64,000 bases of DNA from JANQOH01 sp965201115 (GCA_965201115.1 OZ241745.1:1240001-1304000); one strand, 5' to 3'. Shown: positions 16,817 through 25,641, numbered from the stretch's first letter. Notes: generated from the letters alone by a model not told the origin. Translations and numbers: made by a program.

Positions 16817-17968
16817 ATGGCGTTCGGGTTGAGCGAAGAGCAGGAGGCGATTCGCGAGGCGGCGCGGCGGTTCGCGGCGGCGGAGATGGCGCCGCGCGCG
16901 GCGGAGTGGGACGAGAACTGCGTATTCCCGGTCGAGACGCTGCGGCGGGCCGCGGGCCTCGGGTTCGCCGCCATGTATTGCGGCGCCGAGCATGGCGGGG
17001 CCGGCCTCGCGCGGCTCGACGCGGCGCTCGTATTCGAGGAGCTCGCGGCGGCCTGCCCCTCGACGGCGGCGTACATCTCGATCCACAACATGGCCGCGTG
17101 GATGATCGACGCCTTCGGCAACGCCGCGCAGCGTGCGCGATGGCTTCCGCGGCTGGCGTCGATGGACATGTTCGCCGCCTATTGCCTGACCGAGCCGGGC
17201 GCGGGTTCCGACGCCGCCGGTCTTTCGACCCGGGCGCGGCGCGACGGCGGCGACTATGTGCTGAACGGCGCCAAGGCGTTCATCTCCGGCGGCGGACGCG
17301 CCGATCTCTACCTCTGCATGGTCCGCACCGGCGGCCCCGGGCCGGGCGGCGTCAGCTGCCTCGCGGTGGAGGCCGACGCGCCGGGGCTGTCGTTCGGCAA
17401 GCAGGAGCGCAAGCTGGGGTGGCGTTCGCAGCCCACGGCGGCGCTCGTATTCGAGGACTGCCGCGCGCCCGCCGCGAATCTCATCGGCGCGGAAGGAGAG
17501 GGGTTCCGAATCGCCATGCGCGGGCTGGATGGCGGGCGGCTGAATATCGGCGCGTGTTCGATCGGCGGCGCGCGCGGCGCGCTGGAGGCGGCCCGCAACC
17601 ATGTTCTCGAACGCGAGCAGTTCGGGCGCAAACTGGCCGAGTTCCAGGCGCTCCAATTCCGGCTGGCCGACATGGCGACCGAACTGGCGGCGGCGCGCGC
17701 GCTGCTGCGCGAGGCGGCGGCGAAGCTCGACGCCGGCGCGCCCGACGCCGCGGCCGCCTGCGCCATGGCCAAGCGCTTCGCCACCGATGCGGGCTTCGCG
17801 GTCTGCGACGAGGCGCTGCAACTTCACGGCGGATACGGCTATCTTCGCGACCATCCCATCGAGCGCGTCCTGCGCGACCTGCGGGTCCACCGCATACTGG
17901 AAGGAACGAACGAAATCATGCGCGTTATCGTCGCCCGCCGCCTGCTGGCCGGGGAACTCGCCCCGTGA
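16817..17968 (+). CDS. Acyl-CoA dehydrogenase, likely isobutyryl-CoA type
   Basis: A 383-aa flavoprotein dehydrogenase. It shows FAAYCLTEPGAGSD and FISGGGRADLYL (FAD and substrate loops), MRGLDGGRLNIGACSIGGAR, REQFGRKLAEFQALQF, and LHGGYGYLRDHPIERVLRD followed by ILEGTNEIMR with the catalytic Glu region. The style matches ACAD8-type isobutyryl-CoA dehydrogenases, and the next two genes encode the following valine-pathway steps. It would convert isobutyryl-CoA to methacrylyl-CoA. The start has a GGGAGGGG site. It overlaps the next gene by four bases. Confidence 0.9.
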   Translation: MAFGLSEEQEAIREAARRFAAAEMAPRAAEWDENCVFPVETLRRAAGLGFAAMYCGAEHGGAGLARLDAALVFEELAAACPSTAAYISIHNMAAWMIDAFGNAAQRARWLPRLASMDMFAAYCLTEPGAGSDAAGLSTRARRDGGDYVLNGAKAFISGGGRADLYLCMVRTGGPGPGGVSCLAVEADAPGLSFGKQERKLGWRSQPTAALVFEDCRAPAANLIGAEGEGFRIAMRGLDGGRLNIGACSIGGARGALEAARNHVLEREQFGRKLAEFQALQFRLADMATELAAARALLREAAAKLDAGAPDAAAACAMAKRFATDAGFAVCDEALQLHGGYGYLRDHPIERVLRDLRVHRILEGTNEIMRVIVARRLLAGELAP

Positions 17969-19020
17969 CGGGCGAAACGCCGGAAATCCGTTTTCGCGTC
18001 GAGCGCGGCGTCGGCCGCATCGTGCTCGACCGCCCGCGCGCGCTCAACGCGCTCACCCTGGGCATGGTGCGCGCCATGGACGCGCGGCTGCGCGCTTGGG
18101 CCGACGACCCGGACGTGCGCGAGGTGCTTGTGGAGGGCGCCGGCGAGCGCGCCTTCTGCGCCGGCGGCGACATCCGCGCGCTCTACGACCGGGGCTTCAC
18201 ATCCGGCGACGGCGCCGATCTGCCGGCGTATTTCTTCCGTGAGGAGTTCCGCCTCAACCGCCTGATCCGGCGCTACCCGAAGCCCTATGCGGCGCTGCTC
18301 GACGGCATAACCATGGGCGGCGGCGTGGGGCTTTCGGTGCATGGCGCCATGCGCGCCGCGACGCCGCGCACGGTTTTCGCCATGCCGGAAACGGGGATCG
18401 GCTATTTCCCCGATGTCGGCGGCGGCTGGTTTCTTGCGCAATGCGGGCCGGAGGGGCGCTACCTGGCGCTGACCGGCGCGCGCATCGGGCCGGCGGACGC
18501 GCTGCGCATCGGCGCGGCGACGCATTATCTCGACGCCGCGGCGGCGGAGCGGTTTCAAGCGCGCGTCGGCGAGGCGCCGCTGGCGGCGCTGCTGGACGCC
18601 GAGGCCGCGCGCGGCGCCGGACCCGGCACGGCGCCGCTGGCCGCGCGCGCGGCCGACATCGCGCGCTGCTTTTCGGACGCGGGCATGGGCGCGGTCCTCG
18701 CGACGCTCGAGGCCGGCGGCGGCGCCTGGGCGGCGGAAACGCTCGCCACCCTGCGCGGCAAGTCGCCGACGAGCGTGCGCGTGACCGACCGCCAGCTGGC
18801 CGAGGCGCGCGGCGCCGGGTTCGAGGCGCGCATGATCGTCGAGTACCGCGTCGCGCAGCGCTTCATGTCGACGCCGGATTTCTTCGAGGGCGTGCGCGCG
18901 TTGCTGGTCGACAAGGACGGCGCGCCGGCCTGGTCTCCCGCGCGCATCGAGGATGTGTCCGACGCGGCGGTCGCCGCGTTTTTCGCGCCCCTGGGCTGGG
19001 GCGAGCTGGATTTCGACTGA
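17965..19020 (+). CDS. 3-hydroxyisobutyryl-CoA hydrolase (enoyl-CoA hydratase fold)
   Basis: A 351-aa crotonase-fold protein of the HIBCH type, longer than plain enoyl-CoA hydratases. Motifs are LDRPRALNALTLGMVRAM, GERAFCAGGDIRALYDRG, DGITMGGGVGLSVHG and FAMPETGIGYFPDVGG, all specific to the hydrolase subgroup, and KSPTSVRVT with EYRVAQRFMS in the C-terminal part. It would release 3-hydroxyisobutyrate from its CoA ester. GTG start with GTGA overlap to the acyl-CoA dehydrogenase. Confidence 0.92.
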   Translation: MTGETPEIRFRVERGVGRIVLDRPRALNALTLGMVRAMDARLRAWADDPDVREVLVEGAGERAFCAGGDIRALYDRGFTSGDGADLPAYFFREEFRLNRLIRRYPKPYAALLDGITMGGGVGLSVHGAMRAATPRTVFAMPETGIGYFPDVGGGWFLAQCGPEGRYLALTGARIGPADALRIGAATHYLDAAAAERFQARVGEAPLAALLDAEAARGAGPGTAPLAARAADIARCFSDAGMGAVLATLEAGGGAWAAETLATLRGKSPTSVRVTDRQLAEARGAGFEARMIVEYRVAQRFMSTPDFFEGVRALLVDKDGAPAWSPARIEDVSDAAVAAFFAPLGWGELDFD

Positions 19021-19044
19021 GGCTTCGGCGAACGGGAGGCGGCG

Positions 19045-19920
19045 ATGCGCATCGGCTTTGTCGGCGTCGGCAATATGGGCGCGCCGATGGCGCGCAACCT
19101 GCTCAAGGCGGGCCACGCGCTGTGCGTGTACGACACAAACCGTGCGGCCGCGGCGGCGCTCAAGGGCGGCGGCGCGCGGGCCGCCGCGAGCCTCGCGGAC
19201 GCCGCCGACGGCGCCGGCTGCGTCATCGCCATGCTGCCCGCAGGCGCGCAGGTGCGGGCGGTCTTCGACGAGCTGATCCCGGCGGTCGCGGAGGGAACGC
19301 TGCTCATCGATTGTTCGACCATCGACGTGGTTTCGGCGCGCGCCGCCGCGGCCGCGGCCGCGGCGCGCGGGTTGGCGATGCTCGACGCGCCGGTGTCGGG
19401 CGGCGTGGCCGGCGCGGAAGCGGGGACGCTCACCTTCATGGTCGGCGGGACGGAGGAAGCGTTCGCGCGCGCGGAGCCGATACTGGCGGCGATGGGCCGC
19501 AAGATCGTTCACGCCGGCGCCAGCGGCAACGGTCAGGCCGCGAAAATCTGCAACAACATGATGCTCGGCGTGTCGATGATAGCGCTGTCGGAGGCCTTTG
19601 CGCTGGGCGCGGCGCTGGGCCTGCCGGCCGAACGCCTGTTCGAGATCGCGTCGAACTCGTCCGGCGGCTCGTGGGCGATGCGCAACCACTTGCCGATACC
19701 GGGGATCGTGGAGGCCGCCGCCTCCAACCGCGATTTCCGCCCCGGCTTCTCGACCGACATGATGCTCAAGGACCTGAACCTGGCGCAGGAAGCCGCGCGC
19801 GCGGCCGGGGTCGGGGCGCCGATGGGCGCGCAGGCGGCGGCGCTGTATGCGCTGTTCCGCAACGCCGGAAACGGCGCGCTCGACTATTCGGCCATCGTGA
19901 AACTGTTTGCCGCGGAATGA
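19045..19920 (+). CDS. mmsB: 3-hydroxyisobutyrate dehydrogenase
   Basis: A 291-aa beta-hydroxyacid dehydrogenase that would oxidise 3-hydroxyisobutyrate to methylmalonate semialdehyde with NAD. It has the N-terminal GFVGVGNMGAPMARNLLKAG, LIDCSTID, the substrate-binding DAPVSGGVAGAEAGTL, and catalytic Lys in GNGQAAKICNNMML, then FSTDMMLKDLNLAQEAA. Position after the HIBCH gene makes the valine-pathway assignment stronger than for an isolated homologue. Confidence 0.93.
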   Translation: MRIGFVGVGNMGAPMARNLLKAGHALCVYDTNRAAAAALKGGGARAAASLADAADGAGCVIAMLPAGAQVRAVFDELIPAVAEGTLLIDCSTIDVVSARAAAAAAAARGLAMLDAPVSGGVAGAEAGTLTFMVGGTEEAFARAEPILAAMGRKIVHAGASGNGQAAKICNNMMLGVSMIALSEAFALGAALGLPAERLFEIASNSSGGSWAMRNHLPIPGIVEAAASNRDFRPGFSTDMMLKDLNLAQEAARAAGVGAPMGAQAAALYALFRNAGNGALDYSAIVKLFAAE

Positions 19921-19983
19921 CCCCCGCGCGCATGGCGCCGCGGCGCGGCCGGCGCGCGCGCGGCAACGAAAGGTACGGTTGCC

Positions 19984-20484
19984 GTGGCCGAACCCGACGC
20001 TGACGCGCGGCCCGCCGCCGGGCCCGACGCGACGCGGTCGTTTCTCGACTGCATACGCCTCGTCGAACGCCTCCACCGGCGCTTTCTCGACGTGGTGAAG
20101 GGCGAACTCGACCGGCGCGGCGTGCGCGACATCAGCAATGTCCAGGCGGTGCTGCTGAGCAATATAGAGAATGAGACCGTGTCCGTCGGCGAGCTCACCC
20201 TGCGCGGCTACTACCAAGGCTCGAATGTCTCATACAATATCAAGAAGCTGCTGGAGAACGGCTACCTGGCGCGGGAGCGCCCGGAGCACGACAGGCGGGT
20301 GACGCGCATACGCCTGAGCGACAAGGGCCGCGCGGCGGTCGAAATCGTCAACGCGCTGTATGCGCACAACGCGGCCGCGCTGTCGGGCCGCGGCGTGGAC
20401 GGCGCGGCGCTGAGCGGCGTCAACGACAACCTCCGCGCCATCGAGCGATTCTGGACGGACTACATCAGTTACGGGCCGGATTAG
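19984..20484 (+). CDS. MarR-type winged-helix regulator
   Basis: A 166-aa MarR family DNA-binding protein. After about 25 disordered residues come the dimerisation helix, helices of the winged HTH (SNVQAVLLSNI, SVGELTLRGYYQGSNVSYNIKKL as recognition helix region) and the wing RPEHDRRVTRIRLSDKGRA. The YYQGSNVSYNIKKLLENGYL style resembles LdtR-like regulators of alphaproteobacteria. GTG start with GAAAGG upstream. Its location after mmsB could mean local regulation of the valine genes, but this is inference. A 7-bp GC hairpin (20506-20522) follows. Confidence 0.87.
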   Translation: MAEPDADARPAAGPDATRSFLDCIRLVERLHRRFLDVVKGELDRRGVRDISNVQAVLLSNIENETVSVGELTLRGYYQGSNVSYNIKKLLENGYLARERPEHDRRVTRIRLSDKGRAAVEIVNALYAHNAAALSGRGVDGAALSGVNDNLRAIERFWTDYISYGPD

Positions 20485-20505
20485 AATTACGGGCCGGGGC
20501 CGCAA

Positions 20506-20522
20506 CCCCGCCGAAGGCGGGG
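20506..20522 (+). terminator. Short GC hairpin after marR
   Basis: CCCCGCC (20506-20512), loop GAA, GGCGGGG (20516-20522) form a perfect 7-bp stem 22 bases after the marR stop. No T-run follows beyond CTT, so intrinsic termination is uncertain. Confidence 0.35.
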
Positions 20523-20591
20523 CTTGGGCGCGCGGGCGCCGGGGAGGGGGCGCGAAAGGCCTTGCTTCCGCGGCAACATCGCGCTCTGCGG

Positions 20592-20633
20592 AAACGTGCG
20601 GGCGGGACGCCCGCGCACCCACGCAGTCCGCGC
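20592..20633 (-). repeat. Palindromic intergenic repeat, inverted copy
   Basis: Reverse-oriented 42-base copy of the repeat, differing at a few positions from the 4039 and 24333 copies. It is followed by the small hairpin GCGCCTTCGGCGC (20631-20643). It lies between the convergent marR and PPOX genes and could act as a bidirectional terminator or mRNA end stabiliser. Confidence 0.7.
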
Positions 20634-20663
20634 CTTCGGCGCGACAGGCGCGCGGCGCGCGGC

Positions 20664-21110
20664 CTACGCCAGGCGCCCCCAGGCGGCGGCGGATTCGACG
20701 CGGATCGCGATGACCGGGAGCGCCTCGAGGCGCATGGCGCGGTAGGGAGCGTAGCGCGCGCGGAGAGCGGCGAGCGCTGTCGCATGCTCGGCCCCGCCGA
20801 AAAGAACCTCCGCCCGGCCGCGAAGCGAAACCCAGCCGAGCCGCGACCAGTCATCGTCGTAGCGATCCGCCAAGAGCATGACGCGGGGGTTTTCCGCAAT
20901 GTTGCGCAGGCGCTTGAGACGGCGCGGGTCGCCGCGTTTGGGCTTGGCGTCGATGGCGATCCACGCGCGCGGCGCGCCGCCCGCCGCGCCCATCGCGTAG
21001 CAGACCGGAACGACATGCGGCGCGCCGCCGGCGTCGGCGGTCGCGAGCCGCGCGACCTTTTCGCGTTCGAGAAACGCGCGTTCGGGCGCGCCGAGGATGG
21101 CGGCGCTCAT
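20664..21110 (-). CDS. PPOX-class flavin/F420-binding protein
   Basis: A 148-aa split beta-barrel protein of the pyridoxamine 5-phosphate oxidase-like superfamily, similar to the Rv0121-type group (TIGR03668). Typical segments are FLEREKVARLATADAGGAPHV at the N-terminus, AIDAKPKRGDPRRLKRLRNI, NPRVMLLADRYDDDWSRLGWV and the C-terminal VIAIRVESAAAWGRL. It would bind FMN or F420; the reaction is unknown. It overlaps the upstream TAXI-type gene by four bases and is probably translated from the same mRNA. Confidence 0.85.
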   Translation of the reverse strand: MSAAILGAPERAFLEREKVARLATADAGGAPHVVPVCYAMGAAGGAPRAWIAIDAKPKRGDPRRLKRLRNIAENPRVMLLADRYDDDWSRLGWVSLRGRAEVLFGGAEHATALAALRARYAPYRAMRLEALPVIAIRVESAAAWGRLA

Positions 21111-22504
21111 CCCCGCCCGTCCTCCGGCGCCGCCGGGGTTTCGGATGCTTCCGGCCGTGCGGATTCAGGCGCCTCCGCGGCGCGCCGGATCGCGCCGCGG
21201 ACCAGGTCGATATGCAGGCGCAGCTGATAAAGCCCGTCGGCATAGGCGAGCGGGACCGAGAGGCCGGCGAGCGCGCGCTCGATGCTCTCGAGGCGCTCGA
21301 GCGCGCGCGCCGCCTCGCGCGGGTCGAGGCCTTCCCGCAGCCGCCGCTCCAGCGGGCGCAGTTCGCGGTACCAGCGATAGATGCGCGACCGCACGCGCCA
21401 TTCGTAGAGCACCGGCATAAAGCGGAACAACGGCAGCGCGATGGCGAGCAGCGGCAGCAGCATCACCGCCAGGCGATCGATGGTGTTGGCCGCCCAAAAG
21501 GGCAGTACGCGGCGCAGGAAAGGCGGGCCGGACTCGAAATAGCGCCGCGCCGCCTCGGCGATGGGCAGATCGACGAAGCGCGCGCTCGGAAACGCGCCCG
21601 GCTCCTCGAGAATGCCGCCGCCGGAATGGATTTCGCTCGCCGCCTCGAGCAGCAGATATTCCAGCGCCGCGTGGAGGTCGCCGCGCGCCACCAGCGCGGC
21701 GGTCGGCGAGATCAGGCGCACATCGCGGTCGGGCAGGTTCGCCGCCAGGTCGAGCGCGCCGCGCGGCAGCGCGAGCGCCGACAGGTAGCGCAGGCGGCGT
21801 TCGTAGGCCTCGGCGCGGGCGAAATCGAAAATGCGCACGCCCTCGGCGGCGGCGGCGCGCCGCACAAGCGCCGAACGCACGCCGGCGACGGTAATCCACG
21901 CGTCGATCTCCCCCGCCCGGAGCGCGGCGAGGGCGTCGGCGCCGCCGAGGGCGCTCAGCGCCGCGTCGCCCGGGCCGAGGCCGTTTTCCGCCAGGAGCAC
22001 AAGCGCCAGCGCGCGGGCGCCGCTGCCCTCCGGCCCCACCGCGACGCGCCGGCCCGCCAGGTCGGCCAGCGCCGCGAGCGGCGTCGATTCGCGGTAAAAC
22101 AACCAGGCGGGTTCGTAGTACAGGCTGGCGAGCGAGGCGAGGCCGCCGGCGTTCGCCTCCGCGCCGGCCGTTCCGCCCTGCACGAAAGCCGCGTGAACGC
22201 CCGATTCCGCGTCGCGCAACAGGCCGAGGTTCTCGATCGAGCCCGACGTATTGACGAGCTCCACCTCGATGCCGTGGCGCGCGAGGACATCGCGGTATTG
22301 CTTGCCGAAGGCGTAATACGCGCCCGACGGGCCGCCGGTCGCGATGCGCAGGCGCGCCGGCGGCGCGGGATCGACGAACTGATAGGCGACGACAAGCGCG
22401 GCCAGCCCCGCCAGCGCGGCCGCGCCGTAGAGCCGGAACATTTCCCACCGCGCGGCGCGGTCCGCCGCCCGCGCCTCGTCGGCTCTGTCGTCCGTTTTCG
22501 CCAT
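21107..22504 (-). CDS. TAXI family solute-binding protein, membrane-anchored
   Basis: A 465-aa protein with an N-terminal membrane helix (about 24-44), a periplasmic-binding domain of the TRAP-associated TAXI family (LRIATGGPSGAYYAFG, ELVNTSGSIENLGLL, DAAFVQGG-like segment, RRVAVGPEGSGARAL) and a second hydrophobic stretch near residues 345-370 followed by a basic helix-rich tail. Unlike soluble TAXI proteins, this version is tethered at both ends. No TRAP permease gene is adjacent, so transport is uncertain and a sensory role is possible. Family call is firm, function is not. Confidence 0.87.
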   Translation of the reverse strand: MAKTDDRADEARAADRAARWEMFRLYGAAALAGLAALVVAYQFVDPAPPARLRIATGGPSGAYYAFGKQYRDVLARHGIEVELVNTSGSIENLGLLRDAESGVHAAFVQGGTAGAEANAGGLASLASLYYEPAWLFYRESTPLAALADLAGRRVAVGPEGSGARALALVLLAENGLGPGDAALSALGGADALAALRAGEIDAWITVAGVRSALVRRAAAAEGVRIFDFARAEAYERRLRYLSALALPRGALDLAANLPDRDVRLISPTAALVARGDLHAALEYLLLEAASEIHSGGGILEEPGAFPSARFVDLPIAEAARRYFESGPPFLRRVLPFWAANTIDRLAVMLLPLLAIALPLFRFMPVLYEWRVRSRIYRWYRELRPLERRLREGLDPREAARALERLESIERALAGLSVPLAYADGLYQLRLHIDLVRGAIRRAAEAPESARPEASETPAAPEDGRG

Positions 22505-22559
22505 CGTTTCCCCGGCACCGTGTTAGCGTTGCGCCCCGCGGCCGTCAACGCGCCGCGGA

Positions 22560-23216
22560 TTACGCGGGGGTCTTGTCGGGGTAGAGGCAGAGATCGCTGA
22601 CGACGCACGCGGGGCAGGCGGGCTTGCGGGCCTTGCAGACATAGCGGCCGTGCAGGATGAGCCAGTGGTGGGCGTGGCGGCGGTAGCGCTCGGGAACGAC
22701 CTCCAGCAGGCGCTCCTCGACCGCGAGGGGGGTCTTGCCGCGCGCCATGCCGGTGCGGTTGCCGAGGCGGAATATATGCGTATCCACCGCGATGGTGGGT
22801 TCGCCGAAGGCGCTGTTGAGCACGACGTTGGCGGTCTTCCGCCCGACGCCGGGCAGCGCCTCGAGGGCGGCGCGGTCGCGCGGCGCCTCGCCGCCGTGGC
22901 GCTCGACGATCAGGCGGCTCAGCGCGATGACGTTTTTCGCCTTGGTGCGGAACAGGCCGATGGTCTTTATCGCTTCGCGCACGCGCTCTTCGCCCAGGGC
23001 GAGCATTTTCTCCGGCGTGTCGGCGATTTCGAAGAGCGGCCCGGTGGCCTTGTTGACGCCGACATCGGTGGCCTGCGCCGACAGCACGACCGCGACGAGC
23101 AGCGTATAGGGGTTGCGGAACGCGAGTTCGGTCTCCGGCGCCGCGCGCTCCGCGGCAAAGCGCGCGAACGCCTCGGCAATCCGCTCGCGGGTCATGTCGG
23201 CGGCCATGACAAGCAT
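22560..23216 (-). CDS. nth: Endonuclease III
   Basis: A 218-aa base-excision repair glycosylase/AP lyase that removes oxidised pyrimidines. It has the helix-hairpin-helix LPGVGRKTANVVLN with the catalytic Lys, the catalytic Asp in AVDTHIFRLGNR, and the iron-sulfur cluster motif Cys-x6-Cys-x2-Cys-x5-Cys near the C-terminus. The start could be 23216 (MLVMAADM) or 23207; neither has a strong binding site. It is divergent from meaB. Confidence 0.95.
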   Translation of the reverse strand: MLVMAADMTRERIAEAFARFAAERAAPETELAFRNPYTLLVAVVLSAQATDVGVNKATGPLFEIADTPEKMLALGEERVREAIKTIGLFRTKAKNVIALSRLIVERHGGEAPRDRAALEALPGVGRKTANVVLNSAFGEPTIAVDTHIFRLGNRTGMARGKTPLAVEERLLEVVPERYRRHAHHWLILHGRYVCKARKPACPACVVSDLCLYPDKTPA

Positions 23217-23328
23217 GATCGGCCCGCCGGCCCGGCGTTGGCAAGGGGGCGCGGCGCCTGCCTTCCGGCGGGATTGAAGCCGCGGCGTCCATGAACGACG
23301 TTGCCGGCATGGACCCGGCGCCGCCCGC

Positions 23329-24315
23329 ATGACCGCGTTCGACCCCGCAGCCGCCGCGGCCGCCATCGGCGCGGGCGACCGCCGCGCGCTTGCGCGCGCC
23401 ATCACGCTCGTCGAATCGACGCGCGAAGCCGACCGCGCCGCCGCCGAGGCGCTTCTCGCCGCCGCGGGCGCCCATGCCGGCGGCGCGGCGCGCATCGGCG
23501 TCTCCGGCGCGCCGGGCGTGGGCAAGTCCACCTTCATCGAGGCGTTCGGCCTGCACCTGGTCGAACGCGGGCGGCGGCTCGCCGTGCTCGCCGTCGATCC
23601 CTCCGGCGCGCGCGGCGGCGGCGCCATACTCGGCGACAAGACCCGCATGGCCGAACTCGCGCAACGGCCGGAAGCCTTCGTCCGGCCCAGCCCCAGCGGC
23701 GGCGCGCCCGGCGCCGCGGGGCGGCGCGCCCGCGACGCCATAACGCTGTGCGAAGCCGCCGGATACGACGCCGTCATCGTCGAAACCGTGGGCGCCGGCC
23801 AGTCCGAAACCGCCGTCCGCGACCTCGCCGACATGTTCGTCCTTCTCGTCGCGCCCGGCGGCGGCGACGAATTGCAGGGCATCAAGCGCGGCGTCGCGGA
23901 GGTCGCCGATCTGATCGTCGTTACCAAGAACGACGGCGCGCTGGCCGCCGCGGCGGGCGGCACGGCCGCGCATTACGCCGCCGCGCTGCGCCTCATGCGC
24001 CCGCCGACGCCGGGCTGGACGCCGCGCGCACTGTTGTGCTCGGCCCTTGAGCGCCGCGGCCTCGAGGCGATTCGCGAAGCGGTGGAAGAGTTTGCGCGCG
24101 CCGCCGCCGCCGCCATCGCCCGCCGCCGCGCCGGCCAGGCCCTCGCCGCCATGCGCGCCGAGCTGCGCGAACTGCTCGAGGCGCGCCTGGAAGCCTCGCC
24201 CGCCGTCGCCGCCCGTCGCGCCGCCCTTGAGGCCCGCGTAACCGCCGGCGGCCTCTCCCCCTCCGCCGCCGCCCGCACCCTCGTCGAAACCTTCCTCGCC
24301 GCCCCCCGCCGATAG
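23329..24315 (+). CDS. meaB: Methylmalonyl-CoA mutase-associated GTPase MeaB
   Basis: A 328-aa G3E-family GTPase that protects and gates adenosylcobalamin loading of methylmalonyl-CoA mutase. Motifs are GVSGAPGVGKSTFIEAFG (Walker A), AVDPSGARGGGAILGDKTRM, VETVGAGQSETAV, LLVAPGGGDELQGIKRGVAEVADL and TKNDG. The C-terminal dimerisation helices are present. It fits the propionyl/methylmalonyl route downstream of valine breakdown, although the mutase itself is not in the window. Confidence 0.93.
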   Translation: MTAFDPAAAAAAIGAGDRRALARAITLVESTREADRAAAEALLAAAGAHAGGAARIGVSGAPGVGKSTFIEAFGLHLVERGRRLAVLAVDPSGARGGGAILGDKTRMAELAQRPEAFVRPSPSGGAPGAAGRRARDAITLCEAAGYDAVIVETVGAGQSETAVRDLADMFVLLVAPGGGDELQGIKRGVAEVADLIVVTKNDGALAAAAGGTAAHYAAALRLMRPPTPGWTPRALLCSALERRGLEAIREAVEEFARAAAAAIARRRAGQALAAMRAELRELLEARLEASPAVAARRAALEARVTAGGLSPSAAARTLVETFLAAPRR

Positions 24316-24332
24316 GCAACGCCGCGCCGGAG

Positions 24333-24374
24333 GCGCGGACTTCCCGGGTGCGCGGGCGTCTCGCCCGCACGTTT
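24333..24374 (+). repeat. Palindromic intergenic repeat, full copy
   Basis: Identical over 42 bases to the copy at 4039-4080. A partial inverted partner (GGACGCCCGCGGTCCCGGG region) lies at about 24425-24443, so this gap carries a head-to-head pair, after meaB and before the convergent enolase-superfamily gene. Confidence 0.75.
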
Positions 24375-24464
24375 GCGCACGGCACGGCGTCGGCGGGGAG
24401 GCGCGGTCGTCGCGCCCTCCCCGGGGACGCCCGCGGTCCCGGGCAGCGGCCGCGGGCGCGGGCC

Positions 24465-25613
24465 TCAGTCCGCGCCAGCGCCGGCGCTGTAGCGCGCCAC
24501 GGCGTCCCAATCGAGTTCGATGCCGAGGCCCGGCCCGCGCGGCACGACGACGTGCCCATCGACGCAAGCGAGCGGCTCCGCCAGCAGCTTGTCGCGCAGC
24601 GCGTTCGCGCCGCGGTCGAGTTCGAGCATGGCGGGGAAGGGCTCGCGATCGACATGCGGCGAGGGCGGCAGCGCGGCGAGAAAATGAACCGCCGCCGCCA
24701 GCCCCACCGCGCCGCCCCACACATGCGGCGACAGGCGCAAATTGGCGAGCCGCGCCAGCGTCCGAATCGCCAGCCCCTCGCCGAAGCCGCCGCACAGCGT
24801 CAGGTCGGGCTGGAGGATATCGGCGCCGCCGCATTCGACAAGGCGGCGGAAGTCGTGAGCCGTGTAGAGCGCCTCGCCGGTCGCGATGGGAAGCGGCGCC
24901 CGCGCGCGCAAACGGCGGTAGCCGTCGAAATCGGCGGGGGGCAGCGGCTCCTCGTAAAAGTGGATGTCGAACGGCGCGACCGCCTCCATGCCGGCCAGCG
25001 CCAGGTCCGCCGTGTAGTTGCCGTTGGCGTCGAGCATCAGCAGCATGTCGGGGCCAATGGCGTCGCGCGCCCGCTCCGCGCGCTCGGCGTCTTGCCGTGG
25101 CCCGCCGCCGACCTTGATCTTGACGCCGGGAAACCGCAGGTCGCGGAACGCCGCCAGCTGCGCCTCCAGCCCGCCCGCCGGATCGACCGCGAAATAGCCG
25201 TCCGATGCATAGGCCGGAACGCGGTCGCGCGCCAGCCCGCCGAGCAGATCGTGGACGGGAACGCCGTACAACTTGCCCAGTGCGTCGTGGACGGCGATGT
25301 CGATGCCGCCGAGCAGGCTGGTGACGCTGTTCTGCGCGCCCAGGTGATAGCGCAGGTCGTAAAACCGCGCCCGCGCCTGTTCGAGGTCGTGGAGGCGGCG
25401 CCCCGTGAACAGCGGGCTCAATATATCCGCCGCCGCCGAAACCGCGGCGCCCGGCCCCCACGCCTCGCCGAGCCCCGTGACCCCCGCGTCGGTATCGAGC
25501 AGCACAAGCGTCGCGTTGCGCGTCGAGGTCATCCCCCGCGCCATCCCGTACGCCTTGAGCGGCCCGAGATCGTGTTCGAGCGGAATCGTGCGAATGCCGG
25601 TTACGCGGGCCAT
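24465..25613 (-). CDS. Mandelate racemase/muconate lactonizing enzyme family protein
   Basis: A 382-aa enolase-superfamily enzyme. Catalytic Lys165 and Lys167 lie in GVKIKVGGG; metal ligands are Asp195 (LDANGNY), Glu221 region (YEEPLPP) and Glu247 (ATGEALY); His297 is in LSPHVWGG. This set fits acid-sugar dehydratases or racemases of the MR subgroup; the actual substrate cannot be read. The ATG lacks a Shine-Dalgarno site and sits seven bases after a perfect TATAAT on the minus strand, suggesting a leaderless or near-leaderless mRNA. Confidence 0.88.
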   Translation of the reverse strand: MARVTGIRTIPLEHDLGPLKAYGMARGMTSTRNATLVLLDTDAGVTGLGEAWGPGAAVSAAADILSPLFTGRRLHDLEQARARFYDLRYHLGAQNSVTSLLGGIDIAVHDALGKLYGVPVHDLLGGLARDRVPAYASDGYFAVDPAGGLEAQLAAFRDLRFPGVKIKVGGGPRQDAERAERARDAIGPDMLLMLDANGNYTADLALAGMEAVAPFDIHFYEEPLPPADFDGYRRLRARAPLPIATGEALYTAHDFRRLVECGGADILQPDLTLCGGFGEGLAIRTLARLANLRLSPHVWGGAVGLAAAVHFLAALPPSPHVDREPFPAMLELDRGANALRDKLLAEPLACVDGHVVVPRGPGLGIELDWDAVARYSAGAGAD

Positions 25614-25620
25614 CGCCGCG

Positions 25621-25626
25621 ATTATA
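25621..25626 (-). promoter_or_regulatory. -10 element directly before the enolase-superfamily gene
   Basis: Minus-strand TATAAT at 25626-25621, seven bases before the ATG at 25613. No good -35 hexamer is seen at 17 bp. Transcription would start at or next to the start codon. Confidence 0.4.
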
Positions 25627-25641
25627 CCGGAACGGGGCGCC

